A stretch of DNA of 64,000 nt from Roseivirga thermotolerans (GCF_014653175.1 NZ_BNAG01000004.1:124001-188000), one strand, 5' to 3'. Positions 43,688-53,350 are shown, numbered from the stretch's first letter. Numbers and translations: made by a program. Notes: generated by a model not told the origin, from the letters alone.

Positions 43688-46414
43688 CTATTGTTGAGAC
43701 CAATGGTCTTTCATTACAATGGCCTCTTTGGTTACGGTTTGACCGTTCATTTCAATTACCACTTTGTATGTACCCGGACCTACTCCTTTGGTTTCATACC
43801 TCATGCTTTCCATTCGGTTTTTGATGTCTTCTTCAGACATGCCAAAGTTTCTGAATCGGTTAGCCATTTGCTCAAGATCTCTCTGTGAGCGCTCTCCGGT
43901 AATTTCTACAAACCTCCAGATAAAGGTGTTTAGGCCTGCTGAAGCATCGATGGCAGACTTATAAATTTCCTTGGCTCCTCTGTAAATCTTAAGGTTGGCT
44001 GTTCCTGCATTTTTCACATGGAAGTGTATGTGGCTTCCGGGGGCTCTGCTTTCTCCATCAAAGTTGGTGTAAGCTGTTACATTGCTAAGTCCGCTAATGT
44101 ATTGCACGGCAGGCTGAATGTCGAACAGAGTAAGCCCGGCATTGAGGGTCTGAGCATTCATTCCCTGCAATGGAGAAATATCGGCAATAAAAATACCGCG
44201 TCCGTGAGTGGCCACAACCAACTCATTTTCTCTTGGGTGAATGACCATGTCGTAGGCCGGATTGGTCGGCATACCGGTCATAAACTTGGTCCAGTTTGCG
44301 CCACCATCAATGCTGGCAAAAGTGCCCAGCTCAGTTCCAACAAACAAGAGGTTAGGATTTTTGTGGTCTTCACGAATAACATTTACACCACCATCAGGTA
44401 TGCCAGCGGCTATAGAAGTCCACGTTTTACCCCAGTCGGTAGTTTTATAGAGGTAAGCTTTAAAGTCGTCTCTTCTCATGCCATTAAAAGAAACATAGGC
44501 CGTTCCCGGATAGTGAGCAGAAGCTTCCACTCGTGTTACCCAGTACTCCGGATTGTTTGGAATATTGGCATTTAACTTAGTCCATGTTTTACCTCCATCT
44601 CTGGTTACGTGTACATTTCCATCGTCAGTTCCGGCCCATAGTTCATTGGCATCTAGCGGAGATTCTTCCAGCGTGGTAATGGTTCCGTACTGTATGTTGC
44701 CTGTACCGTTAGCTTTTACCTCGTCATTATTAGAAAGGTCGGGGCTAATTTCTTCCCAGCTTTCACCTCTGAAAGGTGATCTTACCACCTTATTTCCTGC
44801 ATGGTAAATGACATCAGAATTATGCTGAGATACTACAATAGGAGCATTCCAGTTCCAGCGCATGTTTCTGTCGCCTCTGTAGCGAATGCCATACGTTTCT
44901 CCGGTCACCATGTCCACTCGTTGTAGTGGGCCAAATTGAGACTCGTTGTACAGATATCGGTTGTTGGTACGGTCTACCACGTTGTACATACCATCTCCAC
45001 CACCGGTTCTTTGCCATGCTTCAAAAGGAATTGGTCGGCCGTCTTTTGAAGTGCTTGGACCACGTACAGAGCCATTGTCTTGCAAACCGCCATATACGTT
45101 GTAAGGGTAGGCCATGTCTACATCTACTGCATAGAACTGTGCCAAAGGAATTTCGTCAGGATGATACCACGTGGCACCCGCATCGTAAGTAATGCCCATA
45201 CCATGATCGTAACCTAAAAGCATGTGTTGCGAATCGGCAGGGTCTATCCACATGGCGTGGTTGTCTCCTCCAAAGCGGAAGGGCTGGCCCCAGGTTTTAC
45301 CACCATCTTTCGTTTCCCAAACACGAATACCCAGTACGTACACATGGTCTTCATCGTTGGGATCTACTCTTACCTGCTGGTAGTAATAAGAAGGATAACC
45401 ACCTACATCTTCGCCATCAGGGCTTATTTTTCTCCAGGTTTCTCCACCATCATCTGATCGGTACATTTCTGTACCTTTTACAGATTGCCCTCTTTGCAGT
45501 GGAATACCAATTTCAAGCATTCTTCTTCTCTCTTCCGTAGAAATGCCGTCAACGTTTACGTTTTCGATATTGGCATAAACCACTTTAGAGTTTCCGGGGG
45601 CATAAGCCACTCCAATTCTACCTATGAAACCACCCGGTAGCCCGTTAGTAAGCTTTTTCCAGGTTTTGCCGCCATTGGTCGACTTGTAAATAGCACTGCC
45701 TTCTCCACCTTCATTGAAAGTCCAGGGTCTTCTGATTTTATCGTAAGCAGCAGCGATGAGTGTGTTGGGGTCTGAAGGACTCATAGCCACATCGACCACG
45801 CCCACATATTTGCCATCGGCTTTTTTAACTTCCAAAACCTTTTCCCAGCTCTTACCGCCATTAGTGGTTTTGTAGAGGCCTCTTTCGGGGTTATCGGAAT
45901 ATAGATGTCCAAGCGCGGCCACATACACTACGTTGGAGTTCTTAGGGTCTATGATAATACGGCCAATATGGTGAGATTCCGGTAAACCCATGTTTTTCCA
46001 GGTTTTACCTCCGTCTGTAGATTTATAAACACCATCGCCCCAATAAGAACTTCGTGAGTTGTTGGCTTCTCCTGAACCTACCCATACCACGCTTGTATCG
46101 CGTTGGTCTACGGCCACGGCTCCAATAGAAATGATACTTTCGTTATCGAAAATTGGTTTCCAGGATTGACCGTTGTTAGTGGTTTTCCATAGGCCGCCAG
46201 AAGCTGTTGCGGCATAAATTACTTTAGGAGCTTTATCTACAACCGCAAAGTCTACGTAGCGGCCGCCCTGACGGGTAGGTCCTATTTCCCTGAATTCGAT
46301 GGATTTAACCACCTGATCAGGTATTTTCTGTGCAATTGTCTCCGGTAAGGCCAAAAGACCAACTAAAAATGCCAGAGACAACCTTCTGAATGTTTTAGCA
46401 GTAAGGTTTATCAT
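43688..46414 (-). CDS. VPS10/BNR-repeat secreted glycosidase-like protein
   Basis: A 908-residue exported protein. After the signal peptide it is built of sortilin/VPS10-type or BNR propeller repeats with many copies of the Asp-box-like KTTNGGKSW, STDGGKTW, SDDGGETWR and SIDGGANW phrases over residues ~60-700. The C-terminal ~150 residues form a beta-sandwich-like tail. Such Bacteroidota proteins are often called glycosyl hydrolases, but no catalytic residues can be confirmed, so the enzyme label is not safe. Confidence 0.8.
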   Translation of the reverse strand: MINLTAKTFRRLSLAFLVGLLALPETIAQKIPDQVVKSIEFREIGPTRQGGRYVDFAVVDKAPKVIYAATASGGLWKTTNNGQSWKPIFDNESIISIGAVAVDQRDTSVVWVGSGEANNSRSSYWGDGVYKSTDGGKTWKNMGLPESHHIGRIIIDPKNSNVVYVAALGHLYSDNPERGLYKTTNGGKSWEKVLEVKKADGKYVGVVDVAMSPSDPNTLIAAAYDKIRRPWTFNEGGEGSAIYKSTNGGKTWKKLTNGLPGGFIGRIGVAYAPGNSKVVYANIENVNVDGISTEERRRMLEIGIPLQRGQSVKGTEMYRSDDGGETWRKISPDGEDVGGYPSYYYQQVRVDPNDEDHVYVLGIRVWETKDGGKTWGQPFRFGGDNHAMWIDPADSQHMLLGYDHGMGITYDAGATWYHPDEIPLAQFYAVDVDMAYPYNVYGGLQDNGSVRGPSTSKDGRPIPFEAWQRTGGGDGMYNVVDRTNNRYLYNESQFGPLQRVDMVTGETYGIRYRGDRNMRWNWNAPIVVSQHNSDVIYHAGNKVVRSPFRGESWEEISPDLSNNDEVKANGTGNIQYGTITTLEESPLDANELWAGTDDGNVHVTRDGGKTWTKLNANIPNNPEYWVTRVEASAHYPGTAYVSFNGMRRDDFKAYLYKTTDWGKTWTSIAAGIPDGGVNVIREDHKNPNLLFVGTELGTFASIDGGANWTKFMTGMPTNPAYDMVIHPRENELVVATHGRGIFIADISPLQGMNAQTLNAGLTLFDIQPAVQYISGLSNVTAYTNFDGESRAPGSHIHFHVKNAGTANLKIYRGAKEIYKSAIDASAGLNTFIWRFVEITGERSQRDLEQMANRFRNFGMSEEDIKNRMESMRYETKGVGPGTYKVVIEMNGQTVTKEAIVMKDHWSQQ

Positions 46415-46614
46415 ATTTCTTATGGTTATGGCTTTGAAATTAAGGCAAAAAGCAACCAGTACAAAGGTGTGTTTGGGCTATTACATAAATGGTAAAAAAC
46501 CTGTTGGTTGTAATTGAAAGAGCCTTTAATAAGGGAGCATACCCGGAAAGATGTTAAATTCATGAATTCATCCAAGAAGCCTGTTGGGTAAAAACTCCCG
46601 GGTTCAAAAGAACT

Positions 46615-47883
46615 ATGAAACGTCTGTTCTACTTTTTTCTGATTAGTTGTTTAACGGCCCTGCCAGCTTTAGCTCAAGAGAGTCTTCAGGAGGTATACAA
46701 TGCCGCTGTTGCTGCCTTTGAGGCTAAAGACTACCATACATACCTGGAAAAGATAAGAGAGGCCAACGAAATGAGGCCGAACCATCCGACCATAGTGGCT
46801 AAACTTGCGGGAGCCTGGGCACTCACCGGGCGCAAGAGCCGTGCGGTGCAAACCCTACAGCAGATGCTTCTAATGGATGCTACTTTTGATTTTACTTCAG
46901 CGCCTGAGTTTGAGAGCCTGAAGAACTACAGGGGCTATGATGATTTGCTGGAACTGCAGGCCAGGTTGAGCAAAGTAGAGGTACACGATGAGGTGTTTCG
47001 GGTCATTAATGCAGGAATGCTACACCCGGAGAGCTTTGTTTTACTCGATAGTGGAGAGCTGTTGCTTGGTAGCATTCGCGAAAAACGCATAGTAAAAGTA
47101 GATACGAATGGTTTGGTCTCTGACTGGATCGATTTGCCTTACAGCGTGTTGGGCATGAAATACGATGCTTTGCGAGACCATTTATGGGTGGCTACGGCAG
47201 CTTTTCCGGAGATGGTGGACTTTAACCCGCAAGACGAAGGCAAAAGCATGATTGTGCAGGTTGATGTTTCGGAAGGTAGAATTCTTCATGGAGTGGAATT
47301 TAATGATGGTTCGGTCATTGGCGATGTGCTGCTGGATGACAGGCAACGCATTTGGCATAGTAACAGTGCTAAACCCTTTCTGGTGAGGAATGTAACCGAC
47401 ACGGCTGAGTATTATGGAGCTTTTTCAAGGAAATACATCGACCTGCAAGACTCTCACTTCAATCTACAAGGACTCACTCTCAATGACTCTCAGCGTTATT
47501 TATACTTTGCTGATTATATATCGGGTATTCACCGGGTCGATCTGCAAACGGATAAAATAGAAAAGGTTTTTGCCAGTGAGAATATCTTGTTGAAGGGAAT
47601 TGACGGTTTATATTTCTATAACAATACGTTGCTGGCTATTCACAATGGAGTTAAGCCTTACAAGGTCGTACAGTATTTTCTGGACGAGTCGGGCCTTTTT
47701 ATCGATATGGAGCGCATCATTAACCGTGGTGGTGAAAGCTTGGGCGAACCCACCCTGGGGCAGGTAAAAGATGGCTATTTTTATTACCTGGCCAATAGCC
47801 CATGGGCTGCATATGATGCCAATAAGAACCTGTTGCCAGAGAAGGTAAGCCCTATTGAAATAAGAAGAATTAAACTGGACTAA
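46615..47883 (+). CDS. Exported beta-propeller protein with TPR-like N-terminus
   Basis: A 422-residue protein: signal peptide (MKRLFYFFLISCLTALPALAQ), a short helical TPR-like part (about 22-120; AAFEAKDYHTYLEKIREANEMRPNHP...), then an SMP-30/six-bladed propeller-like domain (ILHGVEFNDGSVIGDVLLDD, YLYFADYISGIHRVDLQTDK). Enzymatic activity cannot be judged. It is 24 bases upstream of the TonB-domain gene, so probably co-transcribed. Confidence 0.65.
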   Translation: MKRLFYFFLISCLTALPALAQESLQEVYNAAVAAFEAKDYHTYLEKIREANEMRPNHPTIVAKLAGAWALTGRKSRAVQTLQQMLLMDATFDFTSAPEFESLKNYRGYDDLLELQARLSKVEVHDEVFRVINAGMLHPESFVLLDSGELLLGSIREKRIVKVDTNGLVSDWIDLPYSVLGMKYDALRDHLWVATAAFPEMVDFNPQDEGKSMIVQVDVSEGRILHGVEFNDGSVIGDVLLDDRQRIWHSNSAKPFLVRNVTDTAEYYGAFSRKYIDLQDSHFNLQGLTLNDSQRYLYFADYISGIHRVDLQTDKIEKVFASENILLKGIDGLYFYNNTLLAIHNGVKPYKVVQYFLDESGLFIDMERIINRGGESLGEPTLGQVKDGYFYYLANSPWAAYDANKNLLPEKVSPIEIRRIKLD

Positions 47884-47907
47884 GCAACTAAATACCCCAA
47901 CCTGTCA

Positions 47908-48327
47908 ATGAGTAAACCCAGAAAAGATGCGCCCCTTAAAATGCCCAGATACCGTGGCGGAGATGACGCCATGCTTGCTTTTCTGCAGGACAATCTTAAC
48001 TATCCTAAACAGGCACTTGAACAGAAAATAGAGGGCGTTGTTGAGGTGGCTTTCGATGTGGACGGTAGAGGTAGGGTGTTCAACGCACGTGTTATACAAA
48101 GCCTGGGTTTTGGCTGCGATGAGGAGGTGCTCCGTTTGGTTGAGCTTCTTAAGTTTGAAAAAGCCTACAACAAAGGCAGAAATGTGTGCCTGCATAAAAA
48201 GGTGAAGGTACGGTTTAAACTGCCACAGGCTAAGCCTGATCCTTTGGTACGTTATAGCCTGGTTCCGAACAAAACCGAGAGCAAAGAAGAAAATCCTCAA
48301 AAAATGAGTTACACCATTCGGTTTTAA
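47908..48327 (+). CDS. Soluble TonB C-terminal-domain protein
   Basis: A 139-residue protein whose residues ~25-115 match the TonB_C fold: LNYPKQALEQKIEGVVEVAFDVDGRGRVFNARVIQSLGFGCDEEVLRLVELLKFEKA in pattern. It has no membrane segment, signal peptide or Pro-rich linker, so it cannot work as a classical TonB energiser. It may bind a TonB box or peptidoglycan-linked partner in the cytoplasm, or be a decayed copy. The C-terminal tail is charged and short. Confidence 0.75.
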   Translation: MSKPRKDAPLKMPRYRGGDDAMLAFLQDNLNYPKQALEQKIEGVVEVAFDVDGRGRVFNARVIQSLGFGCDEEVLRLVELLKFEKAYNKGRNVCLHKKVKVRFKLPQAKPDPLVRYSLVPNKTESKEENPQKMSYTIRF

Positions 48328-48375
48328 TGATTTCTCCAGAAAATTTGGATAACAAAACTAAGTGACGATCGTTAA

Positions 48376-48771
48376 TTGTGCCTTGTGATTGTCTTCCTTC
48401 GAAATAGTAAGATCGTACGGTGGGTTTGGGCCTTTATGGCCCTGTACTTGTTCAATATTAGTGTTGATACCAATCATTCCTATCCTGACGGGTTTCTTCA
48501 AGAAGTAGGGTTCAATGAGCAGGATAGTTTTATCGAGCTTATTCTGGAAGAAGTTTTGGGTATAGAAAATGCCCTGGCTGAATATGATAATGAAGACAGT
48601 GAGGAGCACCGCAAAAAGGAAAGCAGAATTAAAGAGTTGCTCTTACACAATGAAGGACTTCCCGAAAACCACCCCACCATTTTTAAAGCCAAAAAAGAGC
48701 GATTGTCAGCGTACCGGAATTCTTTTTACAGTGTTTTTTTAGATTTGGATACCCCGCCACCCAAGGGTTAA
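48376..48771 (+). CDS. Small hypothetical protein, acidic helical
   Basis: A 131-residue protein of unknown function. The frame opens at a TTG (48376); an internal ATG at 48436 is possible. The first ~28 residues are hydrophobic (VRWVWAFMALYLFNISVD) and could be a signal anchor; the rest is a charged helix pair (EEVLGIENALAEYDNEDSEEHRKKESRIKELLLHNEG) ending in PPPKG. The pattern suggests a conserved Bacteroidota envelope protein, but I cannot name it. Confidence 0.55.
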   Translation: MCLVIVFLRNSKIVRWVWAFMALYLFNISVDTNHSYPDGFLQEVGFNEQDSFIELILEEVLGIENALAEYDNEDSEEHRKKESRIKELLLHNEGLPENHPTIFKAKKERLSAYRNSFYSVFLDLDTPPPKG

Positions 48772-48943
48772 TACCCCTTACAAGGCTTGTATACGCTACC
48801 CTGATAGGTTTTTTCTGCTAACAGGCAGTACTGCCTACTCATTGGGGTTGCAACAATTGTGGCCTGAGCTGCTGAAGAAACACACCGCTTCCTCAGCAGC
48901 CCCTCTATTTATTGAACCACATTTTAAAACCTGAATAACAAAC

Positions 48944-49825
48944 ATGAACATCATAAAATATTGGGTGCCGGGCTTGCTATGCCTTTTGAGCATCCGAACA
49001 GCGATAGGACAGACCAATGACGCTCAAAAAGACAGCATCTATATTGCTGAAGTGCAGGATTCCAGAAAGCCCTACAAAGTATTGCATGCCGAACCTTTAT
49101 ACATAGACCTGATTCGCGACCTTGGAGCCCGAAAGGGAGAAAAGGAATGGAACATTGGCCTTGGGCTTACCGATAATTTGAACTTCGATTCATACGAAGC
49201 TCTTGTGGAATATGAGTGGGCTCCTGTAGACAGGCTGGGGTTGGAGGTAGAATTGCCTTTTACTTTTTATACACCCCTAAATGGAACCTCACGAGAACTG
49301 TTGCCCTCTAACCGGCTCAATAGTCTGAAACTGGCCGCTCAATGGACCTTTCTGGTAAGTGAGAAGAGGGCCACTTCTATGGCATTGGGCTATATCAATG
49401 AGTTTGAATTGTCTGACTTTAGAAACTTTGGAGAACCCCTGGTAAAAGGAAATATTTACAACCCGTTTTTAGTAGTGGCAAAGCGCTGGGGAAATAACTT
49501 TCATTCCCTTATATATACCGGGCCAATGATTGAACAAATGTATGAGAGCAAGGCTGTAACTACTCACTACGATATTAATACCAGCTTTCATTACATGATA
49601 TCAGGCACAAGAAATTTTATTGGTATAGAGTTTAACAAAACCTTAGGGCATGCCGATTTTGATATGACCATAAGGCCTCAGATGCGGCTGGGATTGGCGG
49701 AAGACCTTCTGGTAGGAATTGTGGCTGGTATTCCTGTGCAGCGAGAAAACCAACGGTTTAGCAGCTTTGTAAGGCTCATTTGGGAACCCGGACATCGTAC
49801 TAAAAATAAAAAGAGACATCATTAA
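48944..49825 (+). CDS. Outer-membrane beta-barrel-like protein with HAEPLYIDLIRDLG motif
   Basis: A 293-residue exported protein: signal peptide (ends TAIGQTN), then a conserved HAEPLYIDLIRDLGARKGEKEWN segment (shown in pattern) and alternating amphipathic strands typical of a small outer-membrane barrel (WNIGLGLTDNLNFDSYEALVEYEWAPVDRLGLEVELPF). Members of this group have no assigned role. A terminator follows. Confidence 0.65.
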   Translation: MNIIKYWVPGLLCLLSIRTAIGQTNDAQKDSIYIAEVQDSRKPYKVLHAEPLYIDLIRDLGARKGEKEWNIGLGLTDNLNFDSYEALVEYEWAPVDRLGLEVELPFTFYTPLNGTSRELLPSNRLNSLKLAAQWTFLVSEKRATSMALGYINEFELSDFRNFGEPLVKGNIYNPFLVVAKRWGNNFHSLIYTGPMIEQMYESKAVTTHYDINTSFHYMISGTRNFIGIEFNKTLGHADFDMTIRPQMRLGLAEDLLVGIVAGIPVQRENQRFSSFVRLIWEPGHRTKNKKRHH

Positions 49826-49841
49826 CCCAATGCATTAATTG

Positions 49842-49883
49842 ACCGGAAGGAGCTATGTAGGCAGGGTTTCTTCCGGTTTTTTA
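49842..49883 (+). terminator. Terminator after the barrel-like gene
   Basis: ACCGGAAG (49842-49849) pairs with CTTCCGGT (49870-49877), followed by a run of six Ts. 16 bases past the stop. Confidence 0.75.
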
Positions 49884-49896
49884 TGTCCCAATTACT

Positions 49897-50931
49897 TTAA
49901 TACCTTATCCTGCGTTCTTCCACCTTAAGCACCACACCATTACTGTAGGTGGTTTTCTTTATCCAATTGCCCAGGTGATCGTATTCGTAAAAGGTAGCGT
50001 ACCTGTCTACAAAGGTGCCCTTTAAGGTTCTGCTTTCGTACTCCACCAAATCGTTGTATACATAAATTTCTCTAAACCGGGCCCTGTAACTAGTCGTGTC
50101 TTCCGTGTTGTAGTAGCCTTTAATAACCACTCTGGCTGAGTCGTGCTGTATTTCTACTAGCTTTTCTGATGGCCAGCCGCTGGCTTGGTAAAAAACAGTT
50201 TCGTTGACCAAAGAATCAGGAAAATGCCGGGTATGGCTTACGGAATGGAGCAGTTCATTTTTTAAGGTTTTGGCAGTGGTTCTAAGCCCCCGGGTATCGT
50301 AGGTATAGAGAATCTCGGTGCGTAAGTTGGGTTTTGGTTCTTCCGGCTTAGTGTTGGCCGAAACACCGGTGTTGCTCACGATGTCGTAGTATTCATCGCT
50401 CACCAGATCGTTCTGGCTGTTGTAGGCATAGAGCCAGTATCGGTTGAGCTGTTGGGTGCCACGATACTCTTCTTTGGAAATCAACTGCAATCGATCGTTG
50501 AAACGGAGTATGGTTTTGGAGTGAACTGTACCAGTGACACGATACACCACCTCTTCAGATGTTAGATCTTCATCATTGTAAGTGTAGGTAATGCGGGGAA
50601 TACTCTCGAAAGAGTCTGTGCGAAGTTGCTCAATTATTCGACCGTGGGTATCGTATAGGTATGTTTTGATAGGGCTGCCCGTCTTTTTGAAAACCACCTT
50701 GCGGAGCCGGCCCAATTCATAAAAGTATTGTCTGGATATGGGCGATTTATACAGACGTGCAGAGTCTCTGTTGTAGTTATACTCTTCGATGCTAAACTCC
50801 TGAGGCTGCCCCTTCAACTGGGTGTCTATCCATATTTCTTGTAAGTGAGAAGACTCAAACGAAGGCAAAAGACGGGGAGACTGAGCCCATACGCAGTGTG
50901 CTGTGAGAAGTAGAAAAGTAATAAGGCGCAT
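49897..50931 (-). CDS. Secreted RHS/YD-like repeat protein
   Basis: A 344-residue secreted protein: signal peptide (ends CVWAQ) and repeated YD-type units such as YLYDTHGRIIEQLRTDS, LYTYDTRGLRTTAKTL and FYEYDHLGNWIKKTTYSNG. These resemble RHS/YD-peptide repeats but are few and lack the RHS core domain, so it is not a polymorphic toxin. Function unknown. Confidence 0.65.
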   Translation of the reverse strand: MRLITFLLLTAHCVWAQSPRLLPSFESSHLQEIWIDTQLKGQPQEFSIEEYNYNRDSARLYKSPISRQYFYELGRLRKVVFKKTGSPIKTYLYDTHGRIIEQLRTDSFESIPRITYTYNDEDLTSEEVVYRVTGTVHSKTILRFNDRLQLISKEEYRGTQQLNRYWLYAYNSQNDLVSDEYYDIVSNTGVSANTKPEEPKPNLRTEILYTYDTRGLRTTAKTLKNELLHSVSHTRHFPDSLVNETVFYQASGWPSEKLVEIQHDSARVVIKGYYNTEDTTSYRARFREIYVYNDLVEYESRTLKGTFVDRYATFYEYDHLGNWIKKTTYSNGVVLKVEERRIRY

Positions 50932-51070
50932 TAGCTAAATATACTGTGAATTAGCCTTATAGGTAAAGTACACGAGATGAAAATAATGTGCGTTAGCCTT
51001 TTGAGCCCGGCAGTACGCTAGGGTTAGTGGGAAGTAAGTGCCTGCACATTGATGGAATGGTGGGAATAAA

Positions 51071-51569
51071 AAGCTGTCTCAAAGGTCGGCTAAGTTGGTT
51101 ATTCTTAGTTTGACCGGGAATCTCGATTGGGTATTCATCCTCTAGCTTTACTTACTTAACCTGAGTTCGATGTACGAAAAGAACGTCATGCCGGAAAAAC
51201 AGGGCTTAAACTCTCAAAAAGGCCTGTTTTATCCGGTATCTCAACAGAGCCTAAATGAGATTGCGGATATTTTCCTTTGCGTATGTAAAGTTTTCAGAGG
51301 AAAATTCCGCAATGACGTCCTAAGGGGGACATTTTACTACTTCCTTACATCGAACTCAGGTTACTTAAGTCCCATGGCGTATGTTTTGACATTTTGTCGC
51401 CATTTGTGTCTTCACAATTGGCCCATTTCTGGTGCTGTGAAGGCACAACTTATAGCTCAAGTGATCTATTTGCTTTTATGCGATCTAACTAAATAAATAA
51501 CCCTCTAACCTTACAAGAAGAAGATTCCCGCGCTGTATTGGGAATTTCGTTTAGCCTTTGAGACAGCTT
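51071..51569. repeat. Composite nested-palindrome element
   Basis: Outer arms AAGCTGTCTCAAAGG (51071-51085) and its perfect inverse (51555-51569). Inside: AACCTGAGTTCGATGTA (51158-51174) inverted at 51346-51362; ACGTCAT (51183-51189) inverted at 51312-51318, enclosing two hairpins, CCGGAAAAACAGG/CCTGTTTTATCCGG (51191-51203/51223-51236) and TTGCGGATATTTTCC/GGAAAATTCCGCAA (51261-51275/51299-51312), each with one bulged base; then the 146-bp repeat A (51357-51502) and a small hairpin ATTCCC/GGGAAT (51524-51545). No transposase, no target duplication. The arms share CTGTCTYAAAR with the terminator at 17729-17804 and, on the minus strand, the far arm ends in five Ts. This fills the 711-base gap 50932-51642; the first 139 bases hold nothing I can support. 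Confidence 0.8.
51357..51502 (+). repeat. 146-bp dispersed repeat, copy A
   Basis: Starts CAGGTTACTTAAGTC and ends ATAAATAACC. It contains the hairpin GCCATTTGTG-TCTT-CACAATTGGC (one T-T mismatch, 51399-51422) and a smaller TGTG-AAGG-CACA stem. A diverged copy of the same length lies inverted at 63799-63944, with the same order of landmarks. Confidence 0.8.
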
Positions 51570-51642
51570 CTTTGCATAGGGGGTAACAGCTGTTTATCTA
51601 TTACAAGAGCGTATATCTTATCTTGTCATAGTTTTATATTTT

Positions 51643-53346
51643 TTAATAACCGGCTGCAGCATCATCGCCTCTTGGGTCTGCACCAGCTTCCAGTCGGCCG
51701 TCAGGCAAAACCAGTATTGCATCAACCCGGCCCATGGCTCCACCTTCATTCATGGTGTGGCCCATTTTTTTGAGTTGAGCAACCACAGCACTATCCAGGC
51801 CATTGCGCTCGTATCTTACCTGGTCGGGTAGCCATTGATGGTGAAAGCGAGGGGCTTCTACTGCCTCCTGCATACCCATTTCAAAATCGACTACATTGAG
51901 AATGGTTTGAAAAACAGAGGTGATAATCGTACTTCCACCGGGTGTTCCTACAACCATAAATAGTTTGCCATTACGGGTTACGATTGTGGGCGTCATAGAG
52001 CTGAGCATGCGTTTTCCTGGTGCAATGGCATTGGCTTCACCGCCAATCAGTCCGTACATGTTCGGTTCTCCGGGCTTAATACTAAAGTCATCCATTTCAT
52101 TGTTGAGCAAAAAGCCGGCACCGCCTACAAATACTTTAGAGCCCATACCTCCATTGAGGGTAGTGGTTACGGAAACCGCGTTTCCTTCTTCGTCTACCAC
52201 CGAAAGGTGGGTGGTTTCTTCACTCTCATAGGCCATGGGTTGGCCAGCCTGAATTTGCGCACTTGGTGTAGCCACGTTAGGGTCGAAGTTTTTCATTCGC
52301 TCGAGGGAATAGTCTTTAGACAGCAAGCCTTCTCTGGGCACATCCCAGAAATCCGGATCGCCAAGGTGCTTGGCCCTGTCGGCATAAACTCTGCGTTCGG
52401 CCTCTACCATGGCATGTACTGCAGCCACACTATGAAAGCCCGACTTTTGTAAGTCCAGATTTTCTACGCTATTGAGAAGTTGCGCAAGCGCCACACCTCC
52501 GCTCGATGGTGGAGGCATGGAAATGAACTCATAGTCTTTGTAACTTCCCGTTATGGGCTTGCGCCACGCGGCCTCATATTGTTCCAGGTCTTCCAGCGAA
52601 ATCAGGCCATTGCCGCGTTCCATTTCTTCCACAATGAGTTGGGCAGTTTTTCCTTTATAGAATCCATTTCTTCCCTCATCTCTGATGCGGATTAGCGTTT
52701 CGGCCATTTCCTCATTCCTCACAGTGTCGCCTTCTTTCCACTCGCTGCCTTCATTGGCCAGAAAGAAATCGGGCAACACGGTATTGTATTCAATAAATGC
52801 CTCTCGGTTACTATTTAGCTTTCCTGCTTCACGTGCTGTTAAAGCCCAGCCATTGGCCGCTATGTCTATAGATGGTTGTACCAATTCAGCCCAACTCAGT
52901 CGTCCGTATTTCTCATGGGCAGCCGCTAGTCCAGCTACGGTTCCGGGTACTCCGGCCGCCAGGTGGCCACGGGTACTGGCTCGGTCTATTACCTCCCCAT
53001 TGGCATCCAGATACATATCGCGTCCTCCGGCCAGTGGAGCTTTTTCGCGGTAATCGAGGGTAGCAATTTCGCCATTGGCCATTCGGCTTACCATAAAACC
53101 ACCGCCTCCAATGTTGCCTGCTCCGGGATACACAACCGCCAGGGCAAGTTGGGTAGCAATAGCAGCATCAACAGCATTGCCTCCTTTTTGGAGAATGGAT
53201 TTACCAACCTCTGAAGCCAAAGGGTGGGCTGAGACCACCATTGCTTTTTCGGTAATAAGACCTCTCTTTACGGTAGCCTTTTCTGCGGGGCCTGCACAGG
53301 CCCACAGACAAAGCACTAATACTAATGATGCTGCTTTTTTAATCAT
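51643..53346 (-). CDS. ggt: Gamma-glutamyltransferase, lipoprotein
   Basis: A 567-residue periplasmic enzyme that cleaves or transfers gamma-glutamyl groups, for example from glutathione. The signal ends in lipobox WAC. Motifs: GGNAVDAAIATQLALAVVYPG in the large subunit, the self-cleavage and nucleophile threonine in EETTHLSVVDEEGNAVSVTTTLN, and GGSTIITSVFQTILNV at the substrate pocket. The frame extends 32 codons further; the ATG at 53346 gives the lipoprotein signal. The S9 peptidase gene ends 4 bases upstream, so they are one operon for peptide use. Confidence 0.94.
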   Translation of the reverse strand: MIKKAASLVLVLCLWACAGPAEKATVKRGLITEKAMVVSAHPLASEVGKSILQKGGNAVDAAIATQLALAVVYPGAGNIGGGGFMVSRMANGEIATLDYREKAPLAGGRDMYLDANGEVIDRASTRGHLAAGVPGTVAGLAAAHEKYGRLSWAELVQPSIDIAANGWALTAREAGKLNSNREAFIEYNTVLPDFFLANEGSEWKEGDTVRNEEMAETLIRIRDEGRNGFYKGKTAQLIVEEMERGNGLISLEDLEQYEAAWRKPITGSYKDYEFISMPPPSSGGVALAQLLNSVENLDLQKSGFHSVAAVHAMVEAERRVYADRAKHLGDPDFWDVPREGLLSKDYSLERMKNFDPNVATPSAQIQAGQPMAYESEETTHLSVVDEEGNAVSVTTTLNGGMGSKVFVGGAGFLLNNEMDDFSIKPGEPNMYGLIGGEANAIAPGKRMLSSMTPTIVTRNGKLFMVVGTPGGSTIITSVFQTILNVVDFEMGMQEAVEAPRFHHQWLPDQVRYERNGLDSAVVAQLKKMGHTMNEGGAMGRVDAILVLPDGRLEAGADPRGDDAAAGY

Positions 53347-53350
53347 GTGA

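Noticed and set aside
49897-50931. RHS-type polymorphic toxin
   Set aside because: Only a few YD-like units and no RHS core, toxin tip or immunity gene.
51170-51496. A 108-codon open frame inside the composite repeat
   Set aside because: It runs across several palindromes and repeat boundaries and matches no family; it looks like chance.
51071-51569. Whether the element is an insertion sequence
   Set aside because: No transposase frame and the flanking eight bases on each side do not match, so no target duplication is seen.
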